DNA of 64,000 bases. It comes from Alteraurantiacibacter hainanensis. GTDB lineage: Bacteria; Pseudomonadota; Alphaproteobacteria; Sphingomonadales; Sphingomonadaceae. Position 1 is the stretch's first letter. Each line of letters opens with the position of its first letter. Below, in pieces: positions 26,132 through 35,086 of this stretch. The stretch lies in the NCBI RefSeq assembly GCF_036321025.1, contig NZ_JAZAPB010000002.1:1736001-1800000 (forward strand), written 5' to 3'. Made by a program: the position numbers and the translations under genes. The notes below the pieces were generated by a model. The model was not told the origin of the DNA and made no database searches. It saw only the letters and a program-made list of their open reading frames with translations.

Positions 26132-28458
26132 GGCAACTTCACCGTAGCCGTGGTGCCCGCGCCCTTTTCGGACTGGATTTCCAGTCGGCCACCATGGGCC
26201 TCGATAAGCTGTCGGGCGAGCGGAAGGCCGAGGCCGCGCTTGCCCTCCTTGCCGTCGCTGCCTTCGAGGCGATAGCCATCCAGCGCGCGCGCAAGTTCGC
26301 TGGGCCTCATGCCCTCACCATTGTCGGAGATCACGATCCGCGCGCCAGACTTGCGCCGACCCAGCGCCACCAGGATGCGGCCATTGTTCGGCGTCGCCGC
26401 GATGGCGTTGTCCAGCAGGTTGCCCAGCGCCCGCCCCAGCTGTCGCCGGTCGGCCTGGACGACGCCCGCGCTCTTGTCGCCGCGCAGGTCCAGCGTGATG
26501 TTCTTCGCCTCGATGGCTTCCTCCCGCGCCCGAACCACCTGCGTGGCAAAACCGAGCAGGTCCACTTCCTCGGTCGCGATGGGGAGCAGCCCGGCCTCGC
26601 TCTGGGTTAGGTCGAGAACGCTTTCGATCTGCTGCGAGAGCCGTTCGACGGACGCGATGATCGCGCTGACATATTCCCTGCCCTGCGGGGACAGGTCTCC
26701 CGCGACGCCTGTCTGCAGGAGCTCGGCAAATCCGCCGATCGAGGTGAGCGGCGTGCGGAATTCGTAGGACATGTTGGCGAGGAAGCGGGTCTTCACGGCG
26801 TCGGCTTCCTCCAGCGCCTGGTTGCGCTCGCGCAGCGCCTCTTCCGCCTTGGTCGAATCGGTCACGTCGAGAACGGTCAGCAGACCGTTGCCGTCGGGCA
26901 GCGGCACACCGGCGAACTCCAGGGTCCGTCCATCGGACAGCACGACCCTGCCCCCGCGCTGTTTCCTGTCGAGCGTCGCTCCGCGCACGACATCGCCGAT
27001 AGCCTTGTGCTGCGACGGGCGAGCGAGACGATCGGCAATGTTCTCCAGCAGCTTGTCGACGTGCGGGTGCTTGTCGAAGAATTCCTCCGGCAGGCCCCAG
27101 ATCGCCGGGAAACGGCGGTTCCACAGCTGCATGCGCCCGTCGGGAGCGAACACGGCCAGCGATTCGAACAGCGAATCGAAGGTGGCCGTCCGGGTGCGCA
27201 GGAGCGTGTCGCGCGTCGCCGAGAGCGCCAGCTGTTCCGAACGGTCTTCCGCGACGAGCACCAGGCCGCCGTCGGGCAGCGGTTGCGCCACTATGCGCAG
27301 GTGCGTGCTGTCGGGCAGCGTCCAGGCATCCTCGACAGGCGCATCCTGGGTAAACCACGCGGCCAGTTCGGCCCGCCACTGCGGGAAGTCGCGCGTTTCG
27401 GGCAGGCGCCCCGCATCGCGGGCAAGGTCGAGAAAGCGATCGAAGTCCGGCGGATCGACGCGGGTCGAACCGGGAAGAGCGAAAATGCGCTGGAACGGCT
27501 GGTTGGCGAAGGCGAGGCTGCGGTCGGGATCGAACTGCGCGACACCGATCGAGAGCTGGTCGAGCATGGACCGCTGCGCCGCGCGGAAGGCGCGGAAGGC
27601 GCGCGTCTGCTCCTCCATCTCCTCGATGTCGATGGCATATCCCGCGACGCCCTCCTCCCCCAGCGGCAGGTCGCTGACGCGCAGGGTGCGGCGCTGGTTG
27701 CCCACGGTCGCCTGGACGATCCGCTCCACCGGCGTGTCGCGCGTGTGGGCCTGCCCTGCCACCTGCGCCGCGGTGAGGCCGTCCACGGCTTCCACCAGTT
27801 CCACCTGGTCTTCCACCACGCTGGCTGCATCCTTCGCCCCGACGGCCGCGACATAGGCGCTGTTGACGAGACGCAGGTCCATTTCCGGGCCGCGGAACCA
27901 CATCGGCATGGGGGCCGCCTCGATCAGGCCGACAAGCGCGGCGAAGTCGTTGCGCGCCCGGGCCGTTTCCTCGCGCAGGCGCAGCAGTTCGCCCTGGCTT
28001 TCGGAAAAGTCGAACCACCAGACCAGCGCCGCGCCGCCCGTGGCGATCACCTGGTCGGCCAGCTGGCCGCGCACCGCCAGGCTCCGCGTGGAGCCGATCG
28101 GAGTCACCACCATGCTGAAGGGAGCGGCGGTCTTCTGCGTGCGGCGCACCGCTTCGCGCAGGTCCTTCAGGTCATGTTCGGTCAAGCCGCCATCAAGCTC
28201 GCTGATGAAACCGGGCAGCGATTCCAGGCCGAGCCATTTCGCCAGCCTGTCAGGCCCCTCGATCTTGCCGTCAGGCCGGACCAGCAGGGGAATGGCAGGC
28301 GCATCGTCGATCATCCGCGACAGGCGGCGCACGGTGCTGCGCGCATGCCGGGCCGCTCGCGCGCGCTGCATGGAGCCGACGACCAGCCACACGGCGCCAA
28401 AGGTCCACGCGGCAAGCATAAGGCCCAGCAGGGCAACGGAGGATGGCGTCAGTTCCAC
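26128..28458 (-). CDS. divL: DivL-type cell-cycle sensor pseudo-kinase with Tyr in place of the phospho-His
   Basis: 776 residues. One N-terminal membrane helix (LLGLMLAAWTFGAVWLVVG) precedes a large cytoplasmic region with PAS-like modules (about residues 175-270, 290-420 and 430-540). A HisKA dimerisation helix and a HATPase domain with intact N and G boxes follow (LGNLLDNAIAAT, SDNGEGM, GKRGLGLPLARQ). The usual His of the SHELRTPL box is Tyr: MSYEFRTPL, Tyr565, codon TAC at 26764-26766. Caulobacter DivL, of nearly equal length, has the same substitution and controls the CckA-CtrA phosphorelay. DivL gates CtrA activity in response to phosphorylated DivK. The gene heads a tightly overlapped unit with tsaE, amgK, murU, addB and addA. 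Confidence 0.92.
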   Translation of the reverse strand: MELTPSSVALLGLMLAAWTFGAVWLVVGSMQRARAARHARSTVRRLSRMIDDAPAIPLLVRPDGKIEGPDRLAKWLGLESLPGFISELDGGLTEHDLKDLREAVRRTQKTAAPFSMVVTPIGSTRSLAVRGQLADQVIATGGAALVWWFDFSESQGELLRLREETARARNDFAALVGLIEAAPMPMWFRGPEMDLRLVNSAYVAAVGAKDAASVVEDQVELVEAVDGLTAAQVAGQAHTRDTPVERIVQATVGNQRRTLRVSDLPLGEEGVAGYAIDIEEMEEQTRAFRAFRAAQRSMLDQLSIGVAQFDPDRSLAFANQPFQRIFALPGSTRVDPPDFDRFLDLARDAGRLPETRDFPQWRAELAAWFTQDAPVEDAWTLPDSTHLRIVAQPLPDGGLVLVAEDRSEQLALSATRDTLLRTRTATFDSLFESLAVFAPDGRMQLWNRRFPAIWGLPEEFFDKHPHVDKLLENIADRLARPSQHKAIGDVVRGATLDRKQRGGRVVLSDGRTLEFAGVPLPDGNGLLTVLDVTDSTKAEEALRERNQALEEADAVKTRFLANMSYEFRTPLTSIGGFAELLQTGVAGDLSPQGREYVSAIIASVERLSQQIESVLDLTQSEAGLLPIATEEVDLLGFATQVVRAREEAIEAKNITLDLRGDKSAGVVQADRRQLGRALGNLLDNAIAATPNNGRILVALGRRKSGARIVISDNGEGMRPSELARALDGYRLEGSDGKEGKRGLGLPLARQLIEAHGGRLEIQSEKGAGTTATVKLP

Positions 28459-28540
28459 TATCTATGCAGCTATGAGAGCGCAGGCCTTGTTGCAATGGCC
28501 TGCCGCTCTATCCCGACAGTCCTCTGGCCCGCAAACAAAT

Positions 28541-28577
28541 CACCCCGGCGCAAAGGCCGGGGTGAATGGGTTTTTTC
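28541..28577 (-). terminator. Bidirectional terminator between ahcY and divL
   Basis: CACCCCGGC (28541-28549) pairs with GCCGGGGTG (28556-28564) around a 6-base loop. On the minus strand ATTTGTTT follows the stem; on the plus strand a T6 run follows at 28571-28576. It ends ahcY transcription before divL. Confidence 0.8.
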
Positions 28578-28596
28578 GCAATGTCGCCGACGGCGA

Positions 28597-30009
28597 TCAG
28601 TAGCGGTAGTGCTCCGGCTTGAACGGGCCTTCCACCGGCACGCCGATGTAGTCCGCCTGCTCCTGCGAGAGCTTGGTCAGCTTCACGCCCAGCTTGTCGA
28701 GGTGGAGCGCGGCCACTTTCTCGTCCAGCTTCTTGGGCAGGACGTAGACGTCGTTCTCGTACTGGTCGTGACGTTCGTACAGTTCCATCTGCGCCAGCAC
28801 CTGGTTGGTGAAGGAACAGCTCATCACGAAGCTGGGGTGGCCGGTGGCGCAGGCCAGGTTCACCAGGCGGCCCTTGGCCAGCACGATGATTTCCTTGCCG
28901 TCGGGGAACTTCACCAGGTCCGTGCCCGGCTTCAGCTCGGTCCACTCATAGTTCGACAGCGCGCCGATCTGGATCTCGGAGTCGAAGTGGCCGATGTTGC
29001 ACACGATGCTCATCGGCTTCATCGCCTTCATGTGATCGGCGGTGATGACGTCCTCGTTGCCGGTGGTGGTCACGAAGATGTCGGCGCGCTTCACGCCTTC
29101 TTCCATCGTCACGACCTCGAACCCTTCCATCGCCGCCTGCAGAGCGCAGATGGGATCGATCTCGGTCACGAGCACGCGCGCGCCGCCGTTGCGCAGCGAC
29201 TGTGCGCTGCCCTTGCCCACGTCGCCGTAGCCGGCGACCAGCGCGACCTTGCCCGAAAGCATCACGTCGGTGGCGCGGCGAATGGCGTCGACCAGCGATT
29301 CGCGGCAGCCGTACAGGTTGTCGAACTTGGACTTCGTGACGGAGTCGTTCACGTTGATGGCCGGGAACGGCAGCTTGCCCTTCTTGGCCAGCGAATAGAG
29401 GCGGTGGACGCCGGTGGTCGTTTCTTCGGAAACGCCCAGGATGTTCTGCACCGACTTGGTGAGATAGCCCGGCTTCCGCTTCAGGAATTCCTTCAGCGAA
29501 CGCTGCATCTCGATTTCTTCGGCGTTCTGCGGCTCGGGCATTTCCTCGCCGGCCTCGATGCGGGCGCCCCACAGGGCGAACATCGTCGCGTCGCCGCCAT
29601 CATCCAGGATGAGGTTCGCGGTCTGGCCGTCGCCGTCACTTTCCCAGTCGAAGATCTTGCCGACGTAGTCCCAGTATTCGGCAAGCGTCTCGCCCTTCAC
29701 GGCGAAGACGGGAATGTCCTGCGCGGCGATCGCTGCAGCGGCATGATCCTGGGTGGAGAAGATGTTGCAGGTGGCCCAGCGTACTTCGGCGCCCAGCGCC
29801 ACGAGCGTCTCGATCAGGACCGCGGTCTGGATCGTCATGTGGAGGGAGCCGACGATGCGCGCACCCTTCAGCGGCTGGGCGTCGCCATATTCCTCGCGCG
29901 TGGCCATCAGGCCCGGCATTTCGGTTTCGGCGATGTTGATTTCCGCCCGCCCGTAGTTGGCCAGCGAGATATCCTTGATAATGTAGTCATCGAAAGCGGC
30001 GTCGGCCAC
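28597..30009 (-). CDS. ahcY: Adenosylhomocysteinase
   Basis: 470 residues from a GTG at 30009 with AGGAGA seven bases upstream; earlier in-frame ATG lacks a ribosome site. The enzyme splits S-adenosylhomocysteine into adenosine and homocysteine, relieving methyltransferase inhibition. Family motifs are NYGRAEINIAETEMPGLM, CNIFSTQDHAAAAI, the NAD site VAGYGDVGKGSAQSL, and the C-terminal PFKPEHYRY. The length and the approximately 40-residue insert near residue 150 match the long bacterial form. Confidence 0.98.
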   Translation of the reverse strand: MADAAFDDYIIKDISLANYGRAEINIAETEMPGLMATREEYGDAQPLKGARIVGSLHMTIQTAVLIETLVALGAEVRWATCNIFSTQDHAAAAIAAQDIPVFAVKGETLAEYWDYVGKIFDWESDGDGQTANLILDDGGDATMFALWGARIEAGEEMPEPQNAEEIEMQRSLKEFLKRKPGYLTKSVQNILGVSEETTTGVHRLYSLAKKGKLPFPAINVNDSVTKSKFDNLYGCRESLVDAIRRATDVMLSGKVALVAGYGDVGKGSAQSLRNGGARVLVTEIDPICALQAAMEGFEVVTMEEGVKRADIFVTTTGNEDVITADHMKAMKPMSIVCNIGHFDSEIQIGALSNYEWTELKPGTDLVKFPDGKEIIVLAKGRLVNLACATGHPSFVMSCSFTNQVLAQMELYERHDQYENDVYVLPKKLDEKVAALHLDKLGVKLTKLSQEQADYIGVPVEGPFKPEHYRY

Positions 30010-30230
30010 GGGCACGTCTCCTGTCGTGTTCGGGTGATGCGTCGCCGGGGCTCCATGCAACGCCTGTGCTGGCAGGCGACATAGGAGGGGACGCACGCCG
30101 GGACAACCCCTACCTCCGCCCCTGTTTCCCCTGCGTCACGCCGACCTGCGGCACGCACGCCGCGCATTCCGCTTGCGTCGCAAACGCCAGCCCCTATCTC
30201 GGTGCGCGGACGGTGACAGGAGGATTCTTA

Positions 30231-30710
30231 ATGACTATTTCCAAAGGCGACAAAATTCCCGACGTGAAACTGGTGAAGGCGACCAGCGACGGACCGGAAC
30301 AGGTCCAGTCGAGCGACTTCTTCGCCGGTCGCAAGGTGGCCTTGTTTGCCGTGCCCGGTGCATTCACCCCCACCTGCTCTGCCAAGCACCTGCCGGGCTT
30401 CGTGGACAAGGCCGACGAACTGAAATCCAAGGGTGTCGACGAGATCGCCTGCACGTCGGTGAACGATGCCTTCGTCATGGGCGCATGGAACAAAGCCGAC
30501 GGTTCGGACGACATCACCATGCTGGCCGACGGCAATGCCGACTTCGCCAAGGCCCTGGGCCTCACTGCGGACATGGAAGGCTACGGCATGGGCACTCGCT
30601 CCAACCGCTATTCCATGATCGTGGACGACGGCGTGGTGACCGAGATCAACGTCGAAGGCCCCGGAGAATTCGGAGTCTCGAGCGCGGATCACATGGTCGG
30701 CCAACTCTGA
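30231..30710 (+). CDS. Peroxiredoxin (Prx5-type, AhpC/TSA family)
   Basis: 159 residues from the ATG at 30231 with a strong AGGAGG. The peroxidatic Cys lies in PGAFTPTCSAKHLPGF. The length, FVMGAWNK and the C-terminal GPGEFGVSSADHM are typical of the Prx5-like branch that uses glutathione/glutaredoxin or thioredoxin. It is divergent from ahcY, with 221 bp between the starts that could hold both promoters. A TTGCGT/TATCTC pair with 16-bp spacing at about 30175 is a weak promoter candidate. Confidence 0.93.
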   Translation: MTISKGDKIPDVKLVKATSDGPEQVQSSDFFAGRKVALFAVPGAFTPTCSAKHLPGFVDKADELKSKGVDEIACTSVNDAFVMGAWNKADGSDDITMLADGNADFAKALGLTADMEGYGMGTRSNRYSMIVDDGVVTEINVEGPGEFGVSSADHMVGQL

Positions 30711-30728
30711 TCCGATAAGCTCTTACAG

Positions 30729-30770
30729 AAAGGGGGCGGCTTTCGAGAGGAAGCCGCCCCCTTTCTTATT
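30729..30770. terminator. Strong rho-independent terminator shared by convergent genes
   Basis: A perfect 14-bp stem: AAAGGGGGCGGCTT (30729-30742) and AAGCCGCCCCCTTT (30751-30764) around an 8-base loop. CTTATTT follows on the plus strand. It ends the peroxiredoxin transcript and, in reverse, the MurA-family gene transcript. Confidence 0.92.
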
Positions 30771-30796
30771 TGTGCAGGTCAGCCGTTGTGTGCAGG

Positions 30797-32089
30797 TCAG
30801 TCGTCCCAGCTCACGTCCACGCCCAGGCTGTCGATATTGGGCACGAAATCGGGGTGAGCGCGGCGGATGGGATCGGCATCGAGGATGGTCGATTCCCCAT
30901 CGATGCTTGCCGCGAGCATCAGCAGCGCGATGGCCACGCGGATGATGTAGGGGCTGGTGACCGTGGCAGGTCGCAGCGGGTCGCCGCCGAAGGTGATCAG
31001 GCGGTGCGGATCGCACAGCAGGGTGTGGGCGCCGAACAGGCTCAGCTCCGTATGCCAGGTCAGCCCGCCCTCGTAGACCTTGTTCCAGAACATCGTCTGC
31101 CCCTTGGCCTTCACGCCCAGGGCGATGAAGATCGGCAGCAGGTCGGCGGGAATGTAGGGCCAGGGCGCGGCTTCCACCTTCGTGGTCAGGTGGCTGGTGA
31201 AATTCTGCTGCACCACCAGTTGCTCCGGCGCATTCAGACGCGACCAGCCATCCTTGTGCTCGACATGCGCGCCGAACTTCTCGAACGTGCGGTCGATCAG
31301 CATGAAATCCTCGGGCCGCGTGTTGCGCACCGAGATGTCGCCGCCGGTAACCGCCGCGAGCGCCAGGAACGTCGCGATCTCGTGAAAATCCTCGACGAAG
31401 GTGTAGTCCACGGGCTGGAAATCGTCGCAGCCCTCCACCGACACCATCGACGTGCCCTTGCCTTTGATCTTGCCGCCCATCTTTTCCAGGAAGGTGCACA
31501 GTTCCTGCACGTGCGGTTCGCACGCGGCGTTCACGATCTGGCTGCTGCCCTTGGCGGTCAGCGCGCTGATGATGAAGTTCTCGGTCGTGGTGACGGATGC
31601 ATATTCCAGCCACATGCGCACGCCGTCCGCCTTGTGGAGGTTGCGGAAGACGATGTCCTTGCCCTCGTACGACACATCGGCACCGAAGGCCTTGAACACC
31701 TGCACGTGCGGATCGATCTCGCGCGCGCCCAGCGTGCAGCCCTTCACCTCGTGCTCCAGGCGCGCTTCCCCAAGCCGGGCCAGCAGGCCGGGTATCATCA
31801 TGATCGAAGCGCGCATGGCCTGCGGCAGGGCCGCCTTGGCGCTGGAGGGAATGGTCGAGTGATCGATGCTCAGCGTCTTCGCGCCCTTGTCCCACTCCAC
31901 CGTGCTGCCAAGGTCCGCGAAGAAGGCATGGATGCGCTGCACGTCGGTGATCTCGGGCACATTGCGCAGCATGATCGGCGCGTCGCTCAGCAGCGTCGCG
32001 CAAAGCACCGGAAGCACCGCGTTCTTGTTGGCGGAGGGATCGATCTTGCCCACCAGCTTCTGTCCGCCCCTAACACGCAATGCAGTCAT
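30797..32089 (-). CDS. murA: MurA-family UDP-N-acetylglucosamine enolpyruvyl transferase
   Basis: 430 residues from the ATG at 32089 with AAGGA upstream. MurA adds enolpyruvate to UDP-GlcNAc, the first committed step of peptidoglycan synthesis. The N-terminus (LRVRGGQKLVGKI then SANKNAVLPVLCATLL) and the reactive-Cys loop (KGCTLGAREIDPHV) fit the family, and the catalytic Cys is kept. The sequence is more divergent than standard proteobacterial MurA: NKNAVLP replaces the usual GAKNAALP and several loops differ. A second, more typical murA may exist elsewhere. It may share transcription with folE 45 bp upstream. Confidence 0.82.
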   Translation of the reverse strand: MTALRVRGGQKLVGKIDPSANKNAVLPVLCATLLSDAPIMLRNVPEITDVQRIHAFFADLGSTVEWDKGAKTLSIDHSTIPSSAKAALPQAMRASIMMIPGLLARLGEARLEHEVKGCTLGAREIDPHVQVFKAFGADVSYEGKDIVFRNLHKADGVRMWLEYASVTTTENFIISALTAKGSSQIVNAACEPHVQELCTFLEKMGGKIKGKGTSMVSVEGCDDFQPVDYTFVEDFHEIATFLALAAVTGGDISVRNTRPEDFMLIDRTFEKFGAHVEHKDGWSRLNAPEQLVVQQNFTSHLTTKVEAAPWPYIPADLLPIFIALGVKAKGQTMFWNKVYEGGLTWHTELSLFGAHTLLCDPHRLITFGGDPLRPATVTSPYIIRVAIALLMLAASIDGESTILDADPIRRAHPDFVPNIDSLGVDVSWDD

Positions 32090-32133
32090 TCTATTCCTTT
32101 CAATTCGTAATTCGGGCGCCGCCCTGACGCGGC

Positions 32134-32742
32134 TCAGTAGCCCATCAGCTTGAGCACTTCCTCGCGGCTCTTCGAATCCTTGCGGAAGGTGCCCATCACC
32201 TGGCTGGTGACCATGGTGACACCCGGCGTGCGCACGCCGCGCGCTGTCATGCAGGCGTGGCTGGCCTCGATCACCACCGCTACACCGCGGGGGTTGAGGT
32301 GATCCTGAATGCACTGCGCCACCTCGGCCGTGAGCCGTTCCTGCACCTGCAGGCGGCGCGCAAAGCCGTGGAGGACGCGGGCGAGCTTGGAAATGCCCAC
32401 GACCCGGTCCGTCGGCAGGTAGGCGATTGCCGCCTTGCCGATGATGGGGGCCATGTGGTGTTCGCAGTGGCTCTGGAAGGGGATGTCCTTCAGGAGCACG
32501 ATCTCGTCGTAACCGCCCACTTCCTCGAACACGCGGGAAAGGTGCTGCGCCGGGTCTTCGTCGTATCCCAGGCAATATTCCTTCCACGCCCGGGCCACGC
32601 GCGCCGGCGTGTCGAGCAGGCCCTCGCGTGTCGGATCGTCTCCCGCCCACTTGATGAGAGTGCGGACGGCATCCTGCACATGTTCGGGAACGGGGGGCTT
32701 GCCGGTGGGATCGTCCTCGTCTGGACCTACAAGGCTACTCAT
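32134..32742 (-). CDS. folE: GTP cyclohydrolase I
   Basis: 202 residues, normal length. It converts GTP to dihydroneopterin triphosphate for folate. Zinc ligands lie in FQSHCEHHMAP and in EASHACMTARG; LARVLHGFARRLQVQERL and the REGLLDTPARVARAW opening are further family marks. The ATG overlaps the end of the phospholipase D gene by 8 bp (AATGAGTAG). Confidence 0.97.
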   Translation of the reverse strand: MSSLVGPDEDDPTGKPPVPEHVQDAVRTLIKWAGDDPTREGLLDTPARVARAWKEYCLGYDEDPAQHLSRVFEEVGGYDEIVLLKDIPFQSHCEHHMAPIIGKAAIAYLPTDRVVGISKLARVLHGFARRLQVQERLTAEVAQCIQDHLNPRGVAVVIEASHACMTARGVRTPGVTMVTSQVMGTFRKDSKSREEVLKLMGY

Positions 32743-34279
32743 TCGTCTTGTCGCGCTTTCTCTTCAGTCTGCTACGCGCCCTCGCCAATAGGCTGCCCGG
32801 ACGGAAAAGGCCACGCCTGGACGAATCGAAGTCGAACAGTTCCTCGGGCTCCTCCGGATCCAGCGTCTGCCGCACGGCAAGCTCGCGCGAAAGATCGTCG
32901 TGGCGGCCCGGATGGTGCGGCTTGAGATAGCGCCGGTTGCGATCGCCGGTGAAGGCGATCATCCCGGCGATCGAGCCGTGTTTCTCGATCCGCAGCGGAA
33001 CGTCCTGCTCGTAGATGCCGAGGTGTTCCGCCAGCAGCGATTCGCGCAGGCGACGTATCACCGGCTCGGCCTTTTCGTTGCCGGGACGCGCGCAGTCGAT
33101 GAAGACGTCGCACTCGCTGTCGAGCCCCATCGACCGGTTGTTCAGGTTGGCAGAACCGATCCGCAATATGCGGTCGTCGACGATCATCAGCTTTGCATGC
33201 ACGTAGATCGGCGTCGTGCCGCTGTAGGGCACGTAGAGATGAAACCGGTCGTGCGAATCCAGTTCCTGCAGCACTTCCACCAGTTCGTCGCGCGCGGGAT
33301 CCATCGCCGCCGCTTCAGCCCAGCCATCCCCGGTGCGCGGCATGACGATCACGATTTCGGGCGGGTCCGGCTCCTGCAGCCGCTTGGCGATGGCCTCGCA
33401 GATCGTGCGGGAGGTGAAGTACTGATTCTCCGCGTAGATGAAGTGCTTGGCTTCCGCGATCTGCTTTAGATAGAGCTCCTCCACCTCGTCGACCTTGCGG
33501 TCATTGTCGTAGGCGGCACGCGTGCGCGCGATGCCGACCTCGACATCCTCGAAGTGCGGCACGAGGTTGTCGGGCCAGGCGCTGCCGGGATCCTTCTCCG
33601 GCTTCGACAGCGGCTTTCCTCCCGCCCGCACCCACCGTGCCCGGCCAAGCCGTTCCAGCTCGGCGGCAACGTCGCCCTCCATCATCATGGTCAGGTCGTG
33701 CCACGGACCGTAGGGCTCGTTGTCGGGCCGCATGCGGTTCGGATGATGTTCCAGATGCTCGCGGGTGTCCCACCTGCGCGTCGTCATGTCGATCCCGCCG
33801 CAGACAGCGAAATCGTCGTCGATGATGACCAGCTTCTGGTGATGCGAGCAGCCCACTGGGTGCGCGGTATCGAACTTGAAATCGATCCGCCGGTGCGGCC
33901 ACCAGCGCAGCAGGTCCAGAGCCATGGCCCCGCGGCCGAGGAACTTCAGGACGCCGTAGCTCCACTTGAGGATGCGGATTTCCAGGTCTGGCCGGTGGTT
34001 ATTTAGCCAGACGATAAAGCTGCCCAGGCGTGAAGGATATTCGCTCCTCCAGCCCTTCTGCCACCAGCGCCTGCCGCGCTTGAGGTGGATCCGCGTGTCG
34101 AAATCCCAGCCGATCAGCAGGATCCGCTGGCGGGCCTTCAGCATGGCCTGCTGGATCAGGTCGAAATAATCGGCCCCGTCGATAACCACGCGCACGCGGC
34201 GCGCCCTGGCATAGCGCCAGACGCCGGTTTCGATCGAGGCATCTTCGAAATCCTCGACCTGATCTTCAACTCTGTCCAA
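32735..34279 (-). CDS. Phospholipase D-like / cardiolipin synthase-family protein
   Basis: 514 residues with two HKD active-site motifs: HHQKLVIIDDDFAVCGG (about residue 165) and HAKLMIVDDRILRIGSANL (about 363). Two-motif enzymes form one active site for phosphatidyl transfer or hydrolysis. There is no clear membrane helix, so it resembles the soluble or peripheral PLD proteins of proteobacteria more than ClsA. The C-terminus is rich in Arg and Lys and may bind membrane. It overlaps folE by 8 bp. Confidence 0.85.
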   Translation of the reverse strand: MDRVEDQVEDFEDASIETGVWRYARARRVRVVIDGADYFDLIQQAMLKARQRILLIGWDFDTRIHLKRGRRWWQKGWRSEYPSRLGSFIVWLNNHRPDLEIRILKWSYGVLKFLGRGAMALDLLRWWPHRRIDFKFDTAHPVGCSHHQKLVIIDDDFAVCGGIDMTTRRWDTREHLEHHPNRMRPDNEPYGPWHDLTMMMEGDVAAELERLGRARWVRAGGKPLSKPEKDPGSAWPDNLVPHFEDVEVGIARTRAAYDNDRKVDEVEELYLKQIAEAKHFIYAENQYFTSRTICEAIAKRLQEPDPPEIVIVMPRTGDGWAEAAAMDPARDELVEVLQELDSHDRFHLYVPYSGTTPIYVHAKLMIVDDRILRIGSANLNNRSMGLDSECDVFIDCARPGNEKAEPVIRRLRESLLAEHLGIYEQDVPLRIEKHGSIAGMIAFTGDRNRRYLKPHHPGRHDDLSRELAVRQTLDPEEPEELFDFDSSRRGLFRPGSLLARARSRLKRKRDKTNE

Positions 34280-34303
34280 ATACCCCTCCGCGGCGGTTGC
34301 CGG

Positions 34304-34789
34304 CTATTCCTTGGCATCTTCCATTCTTTCCGGCGTGACTTCGGCCTCTTCCTTTTCCTCTTCCTTGCGGCGATCGAAGACGGCGCGCATGTGTTCGCGA
34401 TCCTCCTCGGTAAGGTGAGGCTCGAACTCGGGGAAGTGGTCTTCTTCCTCCTCGCCGATGTGATGGCGATAGTCGTGGTCCAGCTTCTTGAACGTCGCCA
34501 TCCATGCCGACGATGACATGTCCTGAGCCGCGAGATCGTTGAGAAGTTCGTTGAGCTCGTGGTGCTCCGCCACCGAATGGCGCGTCATGTCGGTAGTTTC
34601 CGGCTTGCGCAGCATGGTGGAATAGAGGGCCTGCTCCTCGGCGGCGGCGTGGCTCTTCACTTCCTTGGTGAACTGCTCGAGCAGCTGCTTGCGCTCATCG
34701 CTCTCGCCGTGGGTCTCCGCCATGCGATCCAAGATCGCGCGGTGGGATTCATGGTCTTCCTTCAAGCGGGCAAAGATATCTTCGGACAT
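34304..34789 (-). CDS. Hemerythrin-domain protein
   Basis: 161 residues from the ATG at 34789 with CAGGAG. The diiron ligands are present as DHESHRAILDRM, KSHAAAEEQALY, EHHELNELL and YRHHIGEEEEDHFPEF. Such proteins sense or store oxygen or handle iron and nitric oxide. The C-terminal 35 residues are a very charged Glu/Lys tail. It lies 24 bp upstream of the phospholipase D gene on the same strand and so may share a transcript. Confidence 0.9.
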   Translation of the reverse strand: MSEDIFARLKEDHESHRAILDRMAETHGESDERKQLLEQFTKEVKSHAAAEEQALYSTMLRKPETTDMTRHSVAEHHELNELLNDLAAQDMSSSAWMATFKKLDHDYRHHIGEEEEDHFPEFEPHLTEEDREHMRAVFDRRKEEEKEEAEVTPERMEDAKE

Positions 34790-34929
34790 TGGGTGCTCCT
34801 GCAAACGGGCTTTGCCAGATGAACAGGTGAGCCGGAGAGCGGTTCCGCAACGCAGCAAAGGCGAGGCCAAAGCAGGTATGAGAAAGCTCGCCCCGATCCC
34901 GAAGATCCAATCTGCCCTGGGCAGAACCA

Positions 34930-34963
34930 AAAAAGGCCACCCCCTTGCAGGGATGGCCTTTTT
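34930..34963 (-). terminator. Terminator of tRNA-Arg
   Basis: On the minus strand, right after the tRNA CCA end, GGCCATCCC pairs with GGGGTGGCC around TGCAA and is followed by T6. A run of A precedes the stem, so it can also act on the plus strand. Confidence 0.85.
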
Positions 34964-35040
34964 TGGCGCGCCAGGAAGGATTCGAACCTCCGACCGCCTG
35001 ATTCGTAGTCAGGTACTCTATCCAGCTGAGCTACTGGCGC
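34964..35040 (-). tRNA. tRNA-Arg (anticodon ACG)
   Basis: A 77-nt cloverleaf with the CCA end encoded. The acceptor stem pairs GCGCCAG with CTGGCGC, the anticodon stem CCTGA/TCAGG encloses CTACGAA (anticodon ACG), and the T arm has TTCGAAT. It reads CGN codons after A34 deamination to inosine. No integrated element is attached to it. Confidence 0.97.
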
Positions 35041-35086
35041 GCTTGAGAGGCGGGCACATAGGGGGGCCTCGGCAGCTTGGCAAGCC

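Noticed and set aside
27007..30084. Long plus-strand frame opposite divL and ahcY
   Set aside because: It spans a strong terminator and two well-supported genes on the other strand; composition is that of an antisense shadow.
30010..30230. SAM/SAH riboswitch upstream of ahcY
   Set aside because: The region is long enough, but no conserved core could be recognised by eye; a covariance-model search would be needed.
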